Shown here piece after piece: positions 1 to 6,752 of a DNA stretch of 10,627 nucleotides. This DNA is from Acidimicrobiia bacterium (GTDB lineage: Bacteria; Actinomycetota; Acidimicrobiia; Acidimicrobiales; JACDCH01), in the NCBI GenBank assembly GCA_013694495.1, contig JACDCH010000479.1:1-10627 (forward strand), read 5' to 3'. Position numbers and translations under genes: made by a program. Each line of letters opens with the position of its first letter. Position 1 is the first letter of the stretch. Under the pieces are notes generated by a model. It was not told where the DNA came from. It did no database searches and saw only the letters and a program-made list of their open reading frames with translations.

Positions 1-116
1 ACGCGCCCCCAGGCATCGGCCGCAGGGCGACGAAGTCGGCCGAGGACCGGAACGACCGAGCGGAGCGAGGGCTACAAACTCGCCGGAACGGAGCGAAGCG
101 AGTGACGGCGACGAAC
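1..116 (+). repeat. Dispersed repeat E1, copy A (5' end cut by window)
   Basis: This is the first of four copies of a non-coding repeat that also occurs at 398-547, 8922-9065 and 9621-9771. It is nearly identical to the copy at 9621-9771: from about position 5 to 109 I count only a few substitutions and one extra A. It carries GCGGAGC (60-66) and GCGAAGC (93-99), two of the GCGNAGC mini-hairpin cores typical of the element. The palindromic head seen in other copies is cut by the window start or altered. The tail ends about five bases before the ATG at 119, so the repeat occupies the place where a promoter and ribosome binding site would be expected. No transposase or credible reading frame is seen in it. 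Confidence 0.85.
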
Positions 117-118
117 TA

Positions 119-400
119 ATGGTCGAAGACCACGGTGCGGTCGCCGGCGCGGCGGCCGGCATCGTCACCGGGCTCGTCACCGGCGACATGGCCACCGGGG
201 CCACCATCGGGTCGGTGGCGGCCGTGGGCGGCGGCGTCGTCGGCGGTCTGGCCGGCACCTACAAGGACCTGCCCGCCAACCCCGAGGCCTTCGAGACGTA
301 CGAGGTCGACCCGAACGATCCGCGCCCGGTGAGCGTCACGGTCCGCCCCGCCGACGACGCGGAGGCCGAGGCGGCGCGGTCGGTGCTCGGCAGCAGCTGA
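119..400 (+). CDS. Small glycine-zipper-like protein, function unknown
   Basis: A 93-residue protein that I do not recognise as a named family. Residues about 8-46 are rich in Gly, Ala and Val with GxxxG-type spacing (AVAGAAAGIVTG, then GGGVVGGLAG). This resembles the glycine-zipper hydrophobic segments of small membrane-associated proteins. The rest (about 47-93) is soluble and acidic, with a YEVDPNDPRP stretch and an Ala/Glu-rich end. Codon use is strongly G/C at third positions, which supports real coding. The ATG lies immediately after repeat copy A, with no Shine-Dalgarno and no TANNNT box at the usual distance, and the frame stays open upstream into the repeat. The gene may therefore have lost its original 5' end, or be expressed from an unrecognised signal. 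Its TGA lies in the TGAGTCTTCGCCG start of repeat copy B, so it sits between inverted repeats. Confidence 0.6.
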   Translation: MVEDHGAVAGAAAGIVTGLVTGDMATGATIGSVAAVGGGVVGGLAGTYKDLPANPEAFETYEVDPNDPRPVSVTVRPADDAEAEAARSVLGSS

Positions 401-547
401 GTCTTCGCCGTCACTCGCTTCGCTCCGTTCCGGCGAGTTTGTCGTCCTCGCTCCGCTCGGTCGTTGCGGTCCTCGGCCGACTTCGTCGCCCTGCGGCCGA
501 TGCCTGGGGGCTCCGACCCCAGACCCCCAGCGCCTCCGGCGGCCGAC
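398..547 (-). repeat. Dispersed repeat E1, copy B (inverted)
   Basis: The same repeat as at 1-116, on the opposite strand. It begins at the stop codon of the 119-400 gene (TGAGTCTTCGCCG). On the minus strand it carries GCGAAGC (417-423) and GCGGAGC (450-456). The head hairpin is weakened here: CTGGGG 504-509 pairs with CCCCAG 517-522, but one base breaks the longer stem seen in the copies at 8922 and 9621. It belongs with the 8922 copy in a subtype marked by ACCGCAACGACC and GGACGACA on its own sense strand. Similarity to the 8922 region continues more loosely to the GCAGGTCCTG motif at 596-605. Confidence 0.85.
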
Positions 548-551
548 AGGT

Positions 552-574
552 GCGTCGCCACGCGGTTGCGACGC
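552..574. other. Stem-loop in the repeat-derived spacer
   Basis: GCGTCGC (552-558) and GCGACGC (568-574) can pair as a 7-bp stem around a nine-base loop. It lies between repeat copy B and the GCAGGTCCTG motif. The corresponding part of the 8922 repeat region (9066-9094) is also partly self-complementary but has a different sequence. Its role is unknown, and chance pairing is easy in such GC-rich DNA. Confidence 0.35.
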
Positions 575-587
575 GGCCGTGGCCACA

Positions 588-605
588 ATCCGTCCGCAGG
601 TCCTG
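588..605 (+). repeat. Short module ending GCAGGTCCTG, copy 1
   Basis: ATCCGTCCGCAGGTCCTG closely matches motifs at 5377-5394 and 9101-9118. All three lie at the downstream end of a repeat-filled spacer, 10-60 bases ahead of a proposed -10 box. It may be the end of a larger composite repeat or a regulatory module. Confidence 0.55.
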
Positions 606-646
606 CCACCACCACCGCCGGCGGCCCTGCCGGCCCGGCGGGTCGT

Positions 647-662
647 GGGCGCCGCGGCGCCC
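647..662. promoter_or_regulatory. 16-bp perfect palindrome ahead of the 680 gene
   Basis: GGGCGCCGCGGCGCCC is a perfect 16-bp palindrome ending two bases before the proposed -10 box TAGCCT (665-670). The position suits a repressor site or a structured element. It contains only G and C, so chance occurrence in this genome is plausible. Confidence 0.35.
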
Positions 663-664
663 CG

Positions 665-670
665 TAGCCT
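665..670 (+). promoter_or_regulatory. Proposed -10 box TAGCCT for the 680 gene
   Basis: TAGCCT fits the actinobacterial TANNNT -10 pattern and lies nine bases before the GTG at 680, with no Shine-Dalgarno between. This suggests a leaderless or nearly leaderless transcript that starts the 680-4057 cluster. No clear -35 box is visible. Confidence 0.5.
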
Positions 671-679
671 GCTCGCCTT

Positions 680-1447
680 GTGGACGTGACCGAGCGCTTC
701 GCCGAGCTCGCGGCCCGTCCGTCGGGGCTGCTCCCCATCGACGAGGCGGTCGCCCTCATCGCCGCCCACGACCACCCTGTCGATGTACCGGCGGTGCTCG
801 GCCGGCTCGACGACCTCGCCGAGCGCTGCCCGTCGGCCACGGTCGAGGGCGTGTGCGAGCTGCTCTTCGACCACGAGGGGTTCGCCGGCGACGTCGAGGA
901 CTACCACAACCCCGACAACTCGTTCCTCGACCGCGTGCTCGAGCGCCGGGTGGGGCTGCCGATCCTGCTGTGCGTCGTGACCGCCGAGGTCGCGGCGCGG
1001 GCCGGGGTGTGCCTGGCGCCGGTCGGCATGCCCGGCCACCTCCTCCTCCGCGACTGCAGCGACGACGGCTCTTTCATCGATCCCTTCCAGGGCGGCCGCC
1101 GCCTCGACCGGGCCGGCTGCGAGCGGATCTTCCACGAGCTCCACCCGACGACGCCGTTCCGAGAGGCGTTCCTCGACCCCACCGACGGCCGCACGGTCCT
1201 GCAGCGCATCAGCACCAACCTGGTCCGCACCTTCAGCACCCGCGGCCCGATTGGGTCGCTGGCGTGGGCGCTGCACCTGCGGGCCATCCTTGCCGGCGGC
1301 GACGCCTGGGTGCCGGTGGCCCGGGTCAAGGAGCGCGTCGGCGACTGGCCCGGCGCCGCGAACGCCTGGGAGGTCGTCGCCGAGAGCTCGCCGGCCGGAT
1401 CGCAGGCCGGCATCCGAGCCGCCAGCCTCCGGGCCAAGGTCAATTGA
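680..1447 (+). CDS. SirB1/transglutaminase-like superfamily protein
   Basis: A 255-residue protein of the SirB1-type transglutaminase-like family (Transglut_core2). The family core is easy to see: DYHNPDNSFLDRVLERRVGLP (about 74-94), PGHLLLR (118-124) and FIDPFQGGRRL (132-142), matching the usual motifs of a Pro-rich loop, a His and an Asp. His120 and Asp134 would be the His/Asp of the papain-like fold. Cys98 lies in the helix after GLPILL, but I cannot say whether it is the nucleophile, because many family members lack one. The C-terminal region (about 195-250) looks helical and TPR-like, as in other SirB1 proteins. No signal peptide is seen, so it is probably cytoplasmic. GTG at 680 is chosen because of the TAGCCT box just upstream. 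The stop overlaps the TTG start of the next gene. The cellular function is not established. Confidence 0.85.
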   Translation: MDVTERFAELAARPSGLLPIDEAVALIAAHDHPVDVPAVLGRLDDLAERCPSATVEGVCELLFDHEGFAGDVEDYHNPDNSFLDRVLERRVGLPILLCVVTAEVAARAGVCLAPVGMPGHLLLRDCSDDGSFIDPFQGGRRLDRAGCERIFHELHPTTPFREAFLDPTDGRTVLQRISTNLVRTFSTRGPIGSLAWALHLRAILAGGDAWVPVARVKERVGDWPGAANAWEVVAESSPAGSQAGIRAASLRAKVN

Positions 1448-3408
1448 GCCCGGGTTCAGCGTCGGGGCGGTGGCGTCCCGCCGGGTCCGCCCGCACGGGC
1501 CGGCCCCGCGGCCTCGGACCCCTCGTCGACCCGGCGGGCACGGCGTCGCCCTACCCGCCGATCGCCGACTACGCCTTCCTGTCCGACTGCGAGACCACCG
1601 CGCTCGTCGCATCCAGCGGCAGCGTCGAGTGGCTGTGCCTCCCGCGGATGGACTCGCCGAGCGTGTTCGGGGCGATCCTCGACCGCCGGGCCGGTCGCTA
1701 CCGCCTCGGCCCCGACGGCGTCATGGTCCCCGCCGCCCGCCGGTACCTGCCGGGCACGAACATCGTCGAGACGAGCTGGGCCACCCGGACCGGATGGATC
1801 ATCGTTCGTGACGCGCTGCTGATCGGCCCCTGGCACCACCACGACGAGCTGTCGCAGACGCACCGCCGGGCCCCGACCGACTACGACGCCGAGCACGTGC
1901 TGCTCCGCACGATCCGGTGCGTGAACGGCGAGGTCCAGCTCGTCCTCGACTGCGAGCCGCGCTTCGACTACGGCCGGGAGTCGGGCGTGTGGAGCTTCAC
2001 CGGCGAGGACTACCACGAGGCCGCCGTCACCGCGCCCGGCTCCGACGTGCACCTGCGGCTCACGACCGACCTGCGCCTCGGCATCGAGGGCCCGAGCGCC
2101 ATCGCCCGCACCCTGCTCAAGGACGGCGACCTCCGGTTCTGCGCGCTGTCGTGGAGCTCCCACGACCCGCCCCGCACCTACGACGACGCCTACGAGCGGC
2201 TCACGTGGACGGCGCACCACTGGCAGCACTGGCTGGCCCGGGGCGAGTTCCCCGACCACCCGTGGCGCACCCACCTCGAGCGCAGTGCGCTCACGCTGAA
2301 GGGCCTGACGTTCGCGCCGACCGGCGCGCTGGTGGCGGCGGCCACGACGTCGCTGCCGGAGCGCCCCGGCGGCGAGCGCAACTGGGACTACCGCTACTCG
2401 TGGATCCGCGACTCGACCTTCGCGCTGTGGGCGCTCTACGCCCTCGGCTTCGACTGGGAGGCGAACGACTTCTTCTCGTTCATCGCCGACGTGGCCGAGC
2501 GCGACCACGAGCTCCAGGTGATGTACGGCATCGGAGGCGAGCGCGACCTCACCGAGCGCGAGCTGGGCCACCTCACCGGGTACCTCGGGTCGCGGCCCGT
2601 GCGCATCGGCAACGGCGCCTTCGACCACGCCCAGCACGACGTCTGGGGCGCGGTGCTCGACTCCGTGTACATCCACACGAAGTCGAGGGACCACCTCGAG
2701 GAGCGGCTGTGGCCCATCCTCGAGCGCCAGGTCGAGGCGGCGCTGCGCAACTGGCGCGACCCCGACCGCGGCATCTGGGAGGTCCGGGGCGAGCCCTGCC
2801 ACTTCACATCGTCCAAGGTCATGTGCTGGGTGGCCGTCGATCGCGGCGCGCGCCTGGCCCGCCTGCGCGAGGAGGACGAGCTGGCCGACACGTGGGCCGC
2901 CGCCGCCGCCGAGATCCACGCCGACATCTGCGAGCACGCCCTCGACGGCCGGGGCGTGTTCACGCAGCACTACGACACCGACGCCCTCGACGCCTCCGTG
3001 CTGCTGATGCCGCTCGTGCGGTTCCTGCCGCCCGACGACGCCCGCGTCGTCGCCACCGTCGAGGCCATCGAGCGGGAGCTCACCGTCGACGGCTTCGTCC
3101 TGCGCTACCGGACCGACACCACCGACGACGGGCTGTCGGGCGAGGAGGGTTCGTTCACGATCTGCTCGTTCTGGCTCGTGTCGGCGCTGGTGGAGATCGG
3201 CGCCGTCGAGCGGGCCCGCCTGCTGTGCGAGAAGCTCCTCGCCCTGGCCAGCCCGCTGGGGCTGTACGCCGAGGAGCTCGACCCCCGCAGCGGCCGGCAC
3301 CTCGGCAACTTCCCGCAGGCGTTCACCCACCTCGCCCTGGTCAACGCGGTGCTCAACCTCATCCGGGCCGAGCGCCCGGCGTCGCCCGACGAGCCCCCGT
3401 GGTCGTGA
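1444..3408 (+). CDS. GH15 glycoside hydrolase, probable trehalase
   Basis: A 654-residue glycoside hydrolase family 15 protein (glucoamylase/trehalase group). From YPPIADYAFLSDCETTALV onward it closely resembles mycobacterial GH15 trehalases as I recall them, which split trehalose into two glucoses. An N-terminal beta-sandwich region (about 35-290) precedes the (alpha/alpha)6 barrel. The barrel carries NWDYRYSWIRD (from Asn313, substrate binding) and GIWEVRG, whose Glu446 is the likely general acid. EEGSFTICSFW contains Glu568, the likely general base. Length is near the usual 640-670. I chose the TTG at 1444 because it overlaps the preceding TGA (TTGA) and because no ATG or GTG lies in frame between it and the conserved domain. 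The frame is open far upstream, but that part reads through the repeat and the 680 gene. No signal peptide is seen, so the enzyme is likely cytosolic. Glucoamylase or isomaltase-type activity cannot be excluded. Confidence 0.9.
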   Translation: MSPGSASGRWRPAGSARTGRPRGLGPLVDPAGTASPYPPIADYAFLSDCETTALVASSGSVEWLCLPRMDSPSVFGAILDRRAGRYRLGPDGVMVPAARRYLPGTNIVETSWATRTGWIIVRDALLIGPWHHHDELSQTHRRAPTDYDAEHVLLRTIRCVNGEVQLVLDCEPRFDYGRESGVWSFTGEDYHEAAVTAPGSDVHLRLTTDLRLGIEGPSAIARTLLKDGDLRFCALSWSSHDPPRTYDDAYERLTWTAHHWQHWLARGEFPDHPWRTHLERSALTLKGLTFAPTGALVAAATTSLPERPGGERNWDYRYSWIRDSTFALWALYALGFDWEANDFFSFIADVAERDHELQVMYGIGGERDLTERELGHLTGYLGSRPVRIGNGAFDHAQHDVWGAVLDSVYIHTKSRDHLEERLWPILERQVEAALRNWRDPDRGIWEVRGEPCHFTSSKVMCWVAVDRGARLARLREEDELADTWAAAAAEIHADICEHALDGRGVFTQHYDTDALDASVLLMPLVRFLPPDDARVVATVEAIERELTVDGFVLRYRTDTTDDGLSGEEGSFTICSFWLVSALVEIGAVERARLLCEKLLALASPLGLYAEELDPRSGRHLGNFPQAFTHLALVNAVLNLIRAERPASPDEPPWS

Positions 3409-3415
3409 CCGACGC

Positions 3416-4057
3416 GTGATCGACCGCGACGTCAAGCGCTGCCTCGGGCAGATGATGAAGGGCGTGCAAGTGGTGGGGGCCACCCATGCCGGCGTCACCC
3501 GCGCCTACACGTCGCACTGGGTCTGCCAGGTGAGCTTCGAGGAGCCGGTCCTGCTGGCGTCGGTCTCGCCGAAGCACGACACGCACCCGCTCATCGTCGC
3601 GTCGGGACGGTTCTCGGTGTCGATCCTGGCCGGCGACCAGGTGGCCGAGGGGCAGTACTTCTCGTACCCCGGCCGCCGCTTCCGGTACTTCGCCGACGAG
3701 TATGTCGAGGTGCTCGATGACGGGTTGCCGGTCGTGCCCGGGTGCGTGGCCTGGCTCCGCTGCGAGGTGATCAAGCAGCTCGACGTCGATCTCGACCACG
3801 ACCTCTTCATCGCCCGCGTCACCACCGTCGGCGAGGGGCGTCTCAAGGCGCCGCCGCTGCTGTACTCGTCGCGCCTCGGCTGGCGGGTCACCGGCGACAA
3901 GGCGCGCGAGCCCGGCACCTCCGTGCGCGACCGCCTGCTCGAGCGACTCGCGACCGCCGGGTTCGAGGACGCTGCTGACGGCAACGACGGCGACGGTGCC
4001 GACGCCGACCGGGAGGCTGACGGACCCGCCCGACCGGGACCGAGCCAGACAACTTGA
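3416..4057 (+). CDS. Flavin reductase-like FMN-binding split-barrel protein
   Basis: A 213-residue protein with a flavin-reductase-like domain (PF01613 type, about residues 8-155). Family features include YTSHWVCQVSFEEPVLLASVSP (31-52), the FSVSIL strand (66-71), DHDLFIARV (127-135) and PLLYSSRLGW (147-156). Proteins of this family bind FMN and often reduce it with NAD(P)H to supply two-component monooxygenases. Some are diflavin or haem-linked oxidoreductases. No partner monooxygenase is in the window. The tail (about 180-213) is a low-complexity Asp/Ala/Gly/Pro stretch, likely disordered. The GTG at 3416 is seven bases after the trehalase stop, without a strong ribosome binding site, so co-transcription and translational coupling are likely. 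Its stop codon lies inside the inverted repeat preceding the next gene. Confidence 0.8.
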   Translation: MIDRDVKRCLGQMMKGVQVVGATHAGVTRAYTSHWVCQVSFEEPVLLASVSPKHDTHPLIVASGRFSVSILAGDQVAEGQYFSYPGRRFRYFADEYVEVLDDGLPVVPGCVAWLRCEVIKQLDVDLDHDLFIARVTTVGEGRLKAPPLLYSSRLGWRVTGDKAREPGTSVRDRLLERLATAGFEDAADGNDGDGADADREADGPARPGPSQTT

Positions 4058-4071
4058 CCGGCGGGTCAAGT
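4052..4071. promoter_or_regulatory. Inverted-repeat operator upstream of acyl-CoA dehydrogenase
   Basis: ACTTGACC (4052-4059) and GGTCAAGT (4064-4071) form a perfect inverted repeat with 8-bp arms around GGCG. It ends at the first base of the proposed -10 box, TAAGCT (4071-4076), so a bound protein would block RNA polymerase. Palindromes of this size are typical of TetR-family regulators, which often control fatty-acid and acyl-CoA genes in actinobacteria. The regulator is not encoded in the window. Confidence 0.65.
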
Positions 4072-4076
4072 AAGCT
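4071..4076 (+). promoter_or_regulatory. Proposed -10 box TAAGCT, leaderless start
   Basis: TAAGCT fits TANNNT and is seven bases before ATG 4084, with no Shine-Dalgarno between. Transcription should start at or next to the ATG. This fixes the start at 4084 rather than the in-frame TTG at 4054. Confidence 0.65.
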
Positions 4077-4083
4077 CGCCGAC

Positions 4084-5268
4084 ATGACCGCCGTCGACGA
4101 GGCCACCGTCCTCTCCCTCTGCGATCAGCTCCTCGCCGAGCTCGATCCGAAGACCGTGCCCGCTCACGAGTTCCTGGGTCGGCAGTTCGACCTGGGCCTC
4201 GCCTGGGTGCACTTCCCCGTGGGCAACGGTGGGCTGGGCGGTTCGCCGCAGCTCCAGAAGGCCATCAACGAGCGGCTGATCCCCGAGGGTGCGCCGCTGC
4301 CCTACGGCCGCAACCCGATCGGCTACGGCATGGGTGCGCCGACCGTCGTCACCCACGGCAGCGATGCCCAGAAGGCGCGGTACCTGCGCCCCCTCTTCAC
4401 GGGCGAGGAGATCTGGTGCCAGCTGTTCAGCGAGCCGGGCGCCGGCTCCGACGTCGCCTCGCTCGGCACCCGCGCCGTGCTCGACGGCGAGGAGTGGGTC
4501 GTCAACGGCCAGAAGGTGTGGACCACCCTCGCCCACCTGGCCCGCTTCGGGATGCTCATCGCCCGCACCGACCCCGACGTCCCCAAGCACAAGGGCATGA
4601 CGTACTTCGTGATCGACATGCACGCCCCCGGCGTCGAGGTGCGGCCGCTGTTCCAGATCACCGGTGAGGCGGAGTTCAACGAGGTCTACATGACCGACGT
4701 CCGCATCCCCGACGCCGAGCGCCTCGGCGCCGTCGGCGAGGGCTGGGGCGTGTCCCTCACCACGCTCATGAACGAGCGCGTCGCCATCGGCGGCCAGATC
4801 CCGTCACGCGGCGGCGGCTTCATCGGCGAGGCCGTCAAGGTCTGGAGGAAGCTCGGCCACACCGACCCGGCCAAGCGGGACCAGCTGATGGACCTGTGGG
4901 TCCGCTCCGAGGTGCTCCGGCTCACGAACATCCGGGCCTCGCAGCTCCGCAGCGTCGGCACCCCGGGGCCCGAGGGCTCGATCGGCAAGGTCATCTCGGC
5001 CGAGCTCAACAAGCAGGTCAGCGAGTTCACCGTCGGGCTGCTCGGCGCCGAGGGGATGCTCAAGGCCGACGGCTACCCGATGGACCGCCCGCACCACGCG
5101 ATGCTGTGGTCGAACCCGGCGCAGGCCTTCCTCCGGGCCCGGGCGAACTCGATCGAGGGCGGCACCACCGAGATCGCCAAGAACATCCTCGGCGAGCGGG
5201 TCCTGGGCTTGCCCGGCGACGTCCGCACGGACAAGACCCCGCCGTGGAAGGACGTCCCCCGCTCCTGA
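4084..5268 (+). CDS. Acyl-CoA dehydrogenase (FadE-type)
   Basis: A 394-residue FAD-dependent acyl-CoA dehydrogenase of usual family length. It has the N-terminal helical domain (about 1-115), the middle beta domain with CQLFSEPGAGSDVASL (about 117-132) and WVVNGQKVWTTLA (FAD contact), and the C-terminal helical domain. The latter ends with ANSIEGGTTEIAKNILGERVLGLPG; Glu358 in the IEGGT motif is at the catalytic-base position of many family members. It would introduce an alpha,beta double bond into an acyl-CoA in beta-oxidation or sterol/lipid breakdown, passing electrons to electron-transfer flavoprotein. The chain-length preference cannot be read from sequence. ATG 4084 is chosen from the -10 box seven bases upstream. 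A palindromic operator covers the promoter, suggesting control separate from the cluster before it. Its stop codon opens repeat E2 copy 1. Confidence 0.93.
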   Translation: MTAVDEATVLSLCDQLLAELDPKTVPAHEFLGRQFDLGLAWVHFPVGNGGLGGSPQLQKAINERLIPEGAPLPYGRNPIGYGMGAPTVVTHGSDAQKARYLRPLFTGEEIWCQLFSEPGAGSDVASLGTRAVLDGEEWVVNGQKVWTTLAHLARFGMLIARTDPDVPKHKGMTYFVIDMHAPGVEVRPLFQITGEAEFNEVYMTDVRIPDAERLGAVGEGWGVSLTTLMNERVAIGGQIPSRGGGFIGEAVKVWRKLGHTDPAKRDQLMDLWVRSEVLRLTNIRASQLRSVGTPGPEGSIGKVISAELNKQVSEFTVGLLGAEGMLKADGYPMDRPHHAMLWSNPAQAFLRARANSIEGGTTEIAKNILGERVLGLPGDVRTDKTPPWKDVPRS

Positions 5269-5332
5269 GATGAAGGGTTCCCGACCGCCTCGGGCGAAGC
5301 CCTTCGACGCGGGAACCCCGGAATCGAATCGA
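5266..5332 (+). repeat. Dispersed repeat E2, copy 1
   Basis: This element matches 8857-8921 over about 65 bases and starts at the stop codon of the dehydrogenase gene (TGAGATGAAGGGTT). GGGTTCCCG (5275-5283) pairs with CGGGAACCC (5310-5318), and an inner GGGC-GAA-GCCC hairpin (5292-5302) holds a GCGAAGC core (5294-5300). It ends CCGGAATCGAATC. It may act as a terminator-like or stabilising 3' structure. There is no U-tract, so an intrinsic terminator is not certain. Confidence 0.8.
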
Positions 5333-5341
5333 GGCGCAGGA

Positions 5342-5391
5342 AGGACCTGCGGACCCCCGACTGATCGTTCGGCGGTCCATCAGCAGGTCCT
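5342..5391 (+). other. Long imperfect stem-loop between 4084 and 5459 genes
   Basis: AGGACCTGC (5342-5350) pairs with GCAGGTCCT (5383-5391). Inside it, GGACC (5351-5355) pairs with GGTCC (5374-5378), and CCGA (5357-5360) with TCGG (5369-5372). Together this gives 18 pairs with a one-base mismatch and a four-base bulge. The right arm is the shared GCAGGTCCTG module. It could end dehydrogenase transcription or mark a mobile or repeat end. No run of T follows. Confidence 0.6.
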
Positions 5392-5394
5392 GAG
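5377..5394 (+). repeat. Short module ending GCAGGTCCTGAG, copy 2
   Basis: CCATCAGCAGGTCCTGAG differs by one base from CCATCCGCAGGTCCTGAG at 9101-9118 and is related to 588-605. Here it follows E2 without E1 between them. This shows that the intergenic modules are combined differently at different loci. Confidence 0.6.
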
Positions 5395-5404
5395 TCTGTT
5401 GCCG

Positions 5405-5410
5405 TAGGTT
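5405..5410 (+). promoter_or_regulatory. Possible -10 box TAGGTT for the SGNH gene
   Basis: TAGGTT fits TANNNT and lies 48 bases before ATG 5459. A G-rich run (5450-5454) just before the ATG could act as a ribosome binding site, so this gene would have a leader. No -35 box is evident. Confidence 0.35.
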
Positions 5411-5458
5411 CTGCTCGGCGCCGGCTCGATCGGCGGCGCTCGGAACCCGGGGGGCTCA

Positions 5459-6691
5459 ATGTTGGAACGCACCACGCGACCTGTCCGCATCGCCGTCGCC
5501 ATCGCCGTGCTCGGCGCGGGCGGCGTCGTCTCGACCATCGGCGCCTCGCCGGCTGCGGCCGATGGGCCCGGCGTCGGCACGCCGTGGGTTGTCAGCGTGG
5601 GCGACTCGGCCATCTCCGGTGAGGCCGGACGCTGGGCCGGCAACACGAACAACGGCCCGTCGCTCGTCGACGCCGGTGGGTCCAATGCCTATTGGGACAA
5701 CGCCGGCCGCACGGCCGAGCAGATCCGCGGCTGCCACCGCTCCGAGTCGGCGGCCGTCCACATCGGAGGCGGCGTCAGCTCGCTGAACCTCGCCTGTTCG
5801 GGGGCCCGCACCTACACCCAGCCCTTCGACCCGGACTCCGACTTCAAGCCCGGGATCGACTTCTACAACGACGGGGCCGGCCACATCGGCCAGGCGCGGG
5901 CGCTGCAGGACTTCGCCGGAACGCACAACGTGCGCATGGTCTCGGTGCTGATCGGCGCCAACGACTACGGCTTCGCCGACATCCTCCAGACCTGCTTCCT
6001 CAACTGGTACACGTCGCCGTCGTGGTGGCCGAACTACTGCAACGATGACAGCGACATCCGGTCGCGGTTCACGGCCAGCAACATCGAGGCCAAGACCGAG
6101 GCCATCAAGGGCGCGCTGCTCAACATCCGCCAGGCGATGTCAGCCGCCGGCTACGCCGAGGGGTCGTACACGATCATGGTGCACACCTACTGGTCCCCGG
6201 TCCCGAGCGGTGCGGGCAACCGCTACCCGCAGACCGGCTACACCCGCCAGAGCGTCGGCGGCTGCGGCATGTGGAACCGGGACGCCGACTGGGCCAACAA
6301 CACGGTCGTGCCCACGTTCAACAACTCGGTGCGCAACGCGGTCACCCGCAGCGGCCTCACGAACACCCGCATCCTCGACCTCCAGTCGTCGCTCAACGGC
6401 CGCCGCCTGTGCGAGACCGGCGTCGGCCTGCTCGAGGAGCAGGGCGTGGCGTCGTGGACGAGCGCCGGCGCGGTCGACCGCACGGAGTGGGTCAACCAGC
6501 TCCGCACGACGAGCACCATCGGCAGTCCGTACCAGATCCAGGAGAGCGTCCACGCCAACCACTGGGGGCAGATGGCCATGCGCAACTGCATGCGCCTCGC
6601 CTACAACAACGGCGCCCCGCGGAGCGGTCGCTGTGTCCGGTCGACCACCGGCCTGAACAGCTTCGGCGAACCGCGCATGGCGCTGCAGTAG
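5459..6691 (+). CDS. Secreted SGNH-family hydrolase (lipase/esterase-like)
   Basis: A 410-residue exported hydrolase. An N-terminal signal peptide is clear: basic RTTRPVR, a hydrophobic stretch (about 11-29), then a likely signal-peptidase I site around ASPAAA-DG (residue 34-35). The SGNH signature blocks follow: VSVGDSAISGEAGRW, with Ser50 as nucleophile; VLIGANDYGF, with Asn168; and ESVHANHWGQMAM, with His365 as the likely catalytic His. LNLACSGA (110-116) is in the region that often supplies the oxyanion Gly. Eight Cys occur in the mature part (92, 113, 179, 194, 269, 318, 377, 392), enough for four disulfides, as expected for an extracellular enzyme. The substrate (lipid ester, acetylated polysaccharide or other) cannot be told. 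The neighbouring 6753 gene also encodes an extracytoplasmic protein, but a separate promoter seems to lie between them. Confidence 0.87.
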   Translation: MLERTTRPVRIAVAIAVLGAGGVVSTIGASPAAADGPGVGTPWVVSVGDSAISGEAGRWAGNTNNGPSLVDAGGSNAYWDNAGRTAEQIRGCHRSESAAVHIGGGVSSLNLACSGARTYTQPFDPDSDFKPGIDFYNDGAGHIGQARALQDFAGTHNVRMVSVLIGANDYGFADILQTCFLNWYTSPSWWPNYCNDDSDIRSRFTASNIEAKTEAIKGALLNIRQAMSAAGYAEGSYTIMVHTYWSPVPSGAGNRYPQTGYTRQSVGGCGMWNRDADWANNTVVPTFNNSVRNAVTRSGLTNTRILDLQSSLNGRRLCETGVGLLEEQGVASWTSAGAVDRTEWVNQLRTTSTIGSPYQIQESVHANHWGQMAMRNCMRLAYNNGAPRSGRCVRSTTGLNSFGEPRMALQ

Positions 6692-6740
6692 CGGCGGCGA
6701 CGGAGCGTCGGGTGTGGTCGAGGGTCGAAGGGCGCGCGCT

Positions 6741-6746
6741 TAGGGT
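6741..6746 (+). promoter_or_regulatory. Proposed -10 box TAGGGT, leaderless start
   Basis: TAGGGT lies six bases before GTG 6753, the classic spacing for a leaderless actinobacterial gene. No Shine-Dalgarno is present. This supports the GTG at 6753 as the start. Confidence 0.6.
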
Positions 6747-6752
6747 GCAGCG

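Noticed and set aside
439..1443. Upstream extension of the GH15 frame to 439
   Set aside because: That part reads through repeat E1 and the 680-1447 gene in another frame and is Pro/Arg-rich low complexity. The conserved domain starts after 1540.
1917..3419. Long plus-strand frame in the GH15 region in a different frame
   Set aside because: It is an Arg/Ala/Pro-rich shadow of the trehalase gene with no motifs.
116..3498. Long open frames on the minus strand (116-1612 and 1456-3498)
   Set aside because: They are opposite-strand shadows of the real plus-strand genes. Their translations are Arg/Gly/Val/Asp-rich without domains, while the plus-strand frames contain clear conserved motifs.
4054..4059. 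TTGACC as a -35 box for the dehydrogenase promoter
   Set aside because: Only 11 bases separate it from TAAGCT, too short for a normal -35/-10 spacing. It is better explained as one arm of the inverted repeat.
6698..6710. CGACG-GAG-CGTCG hairpin after the SGNH gene as a terminator
   Set aside because: A five-pair stem without a T-run is too weak to call in such GC-rich DNA.
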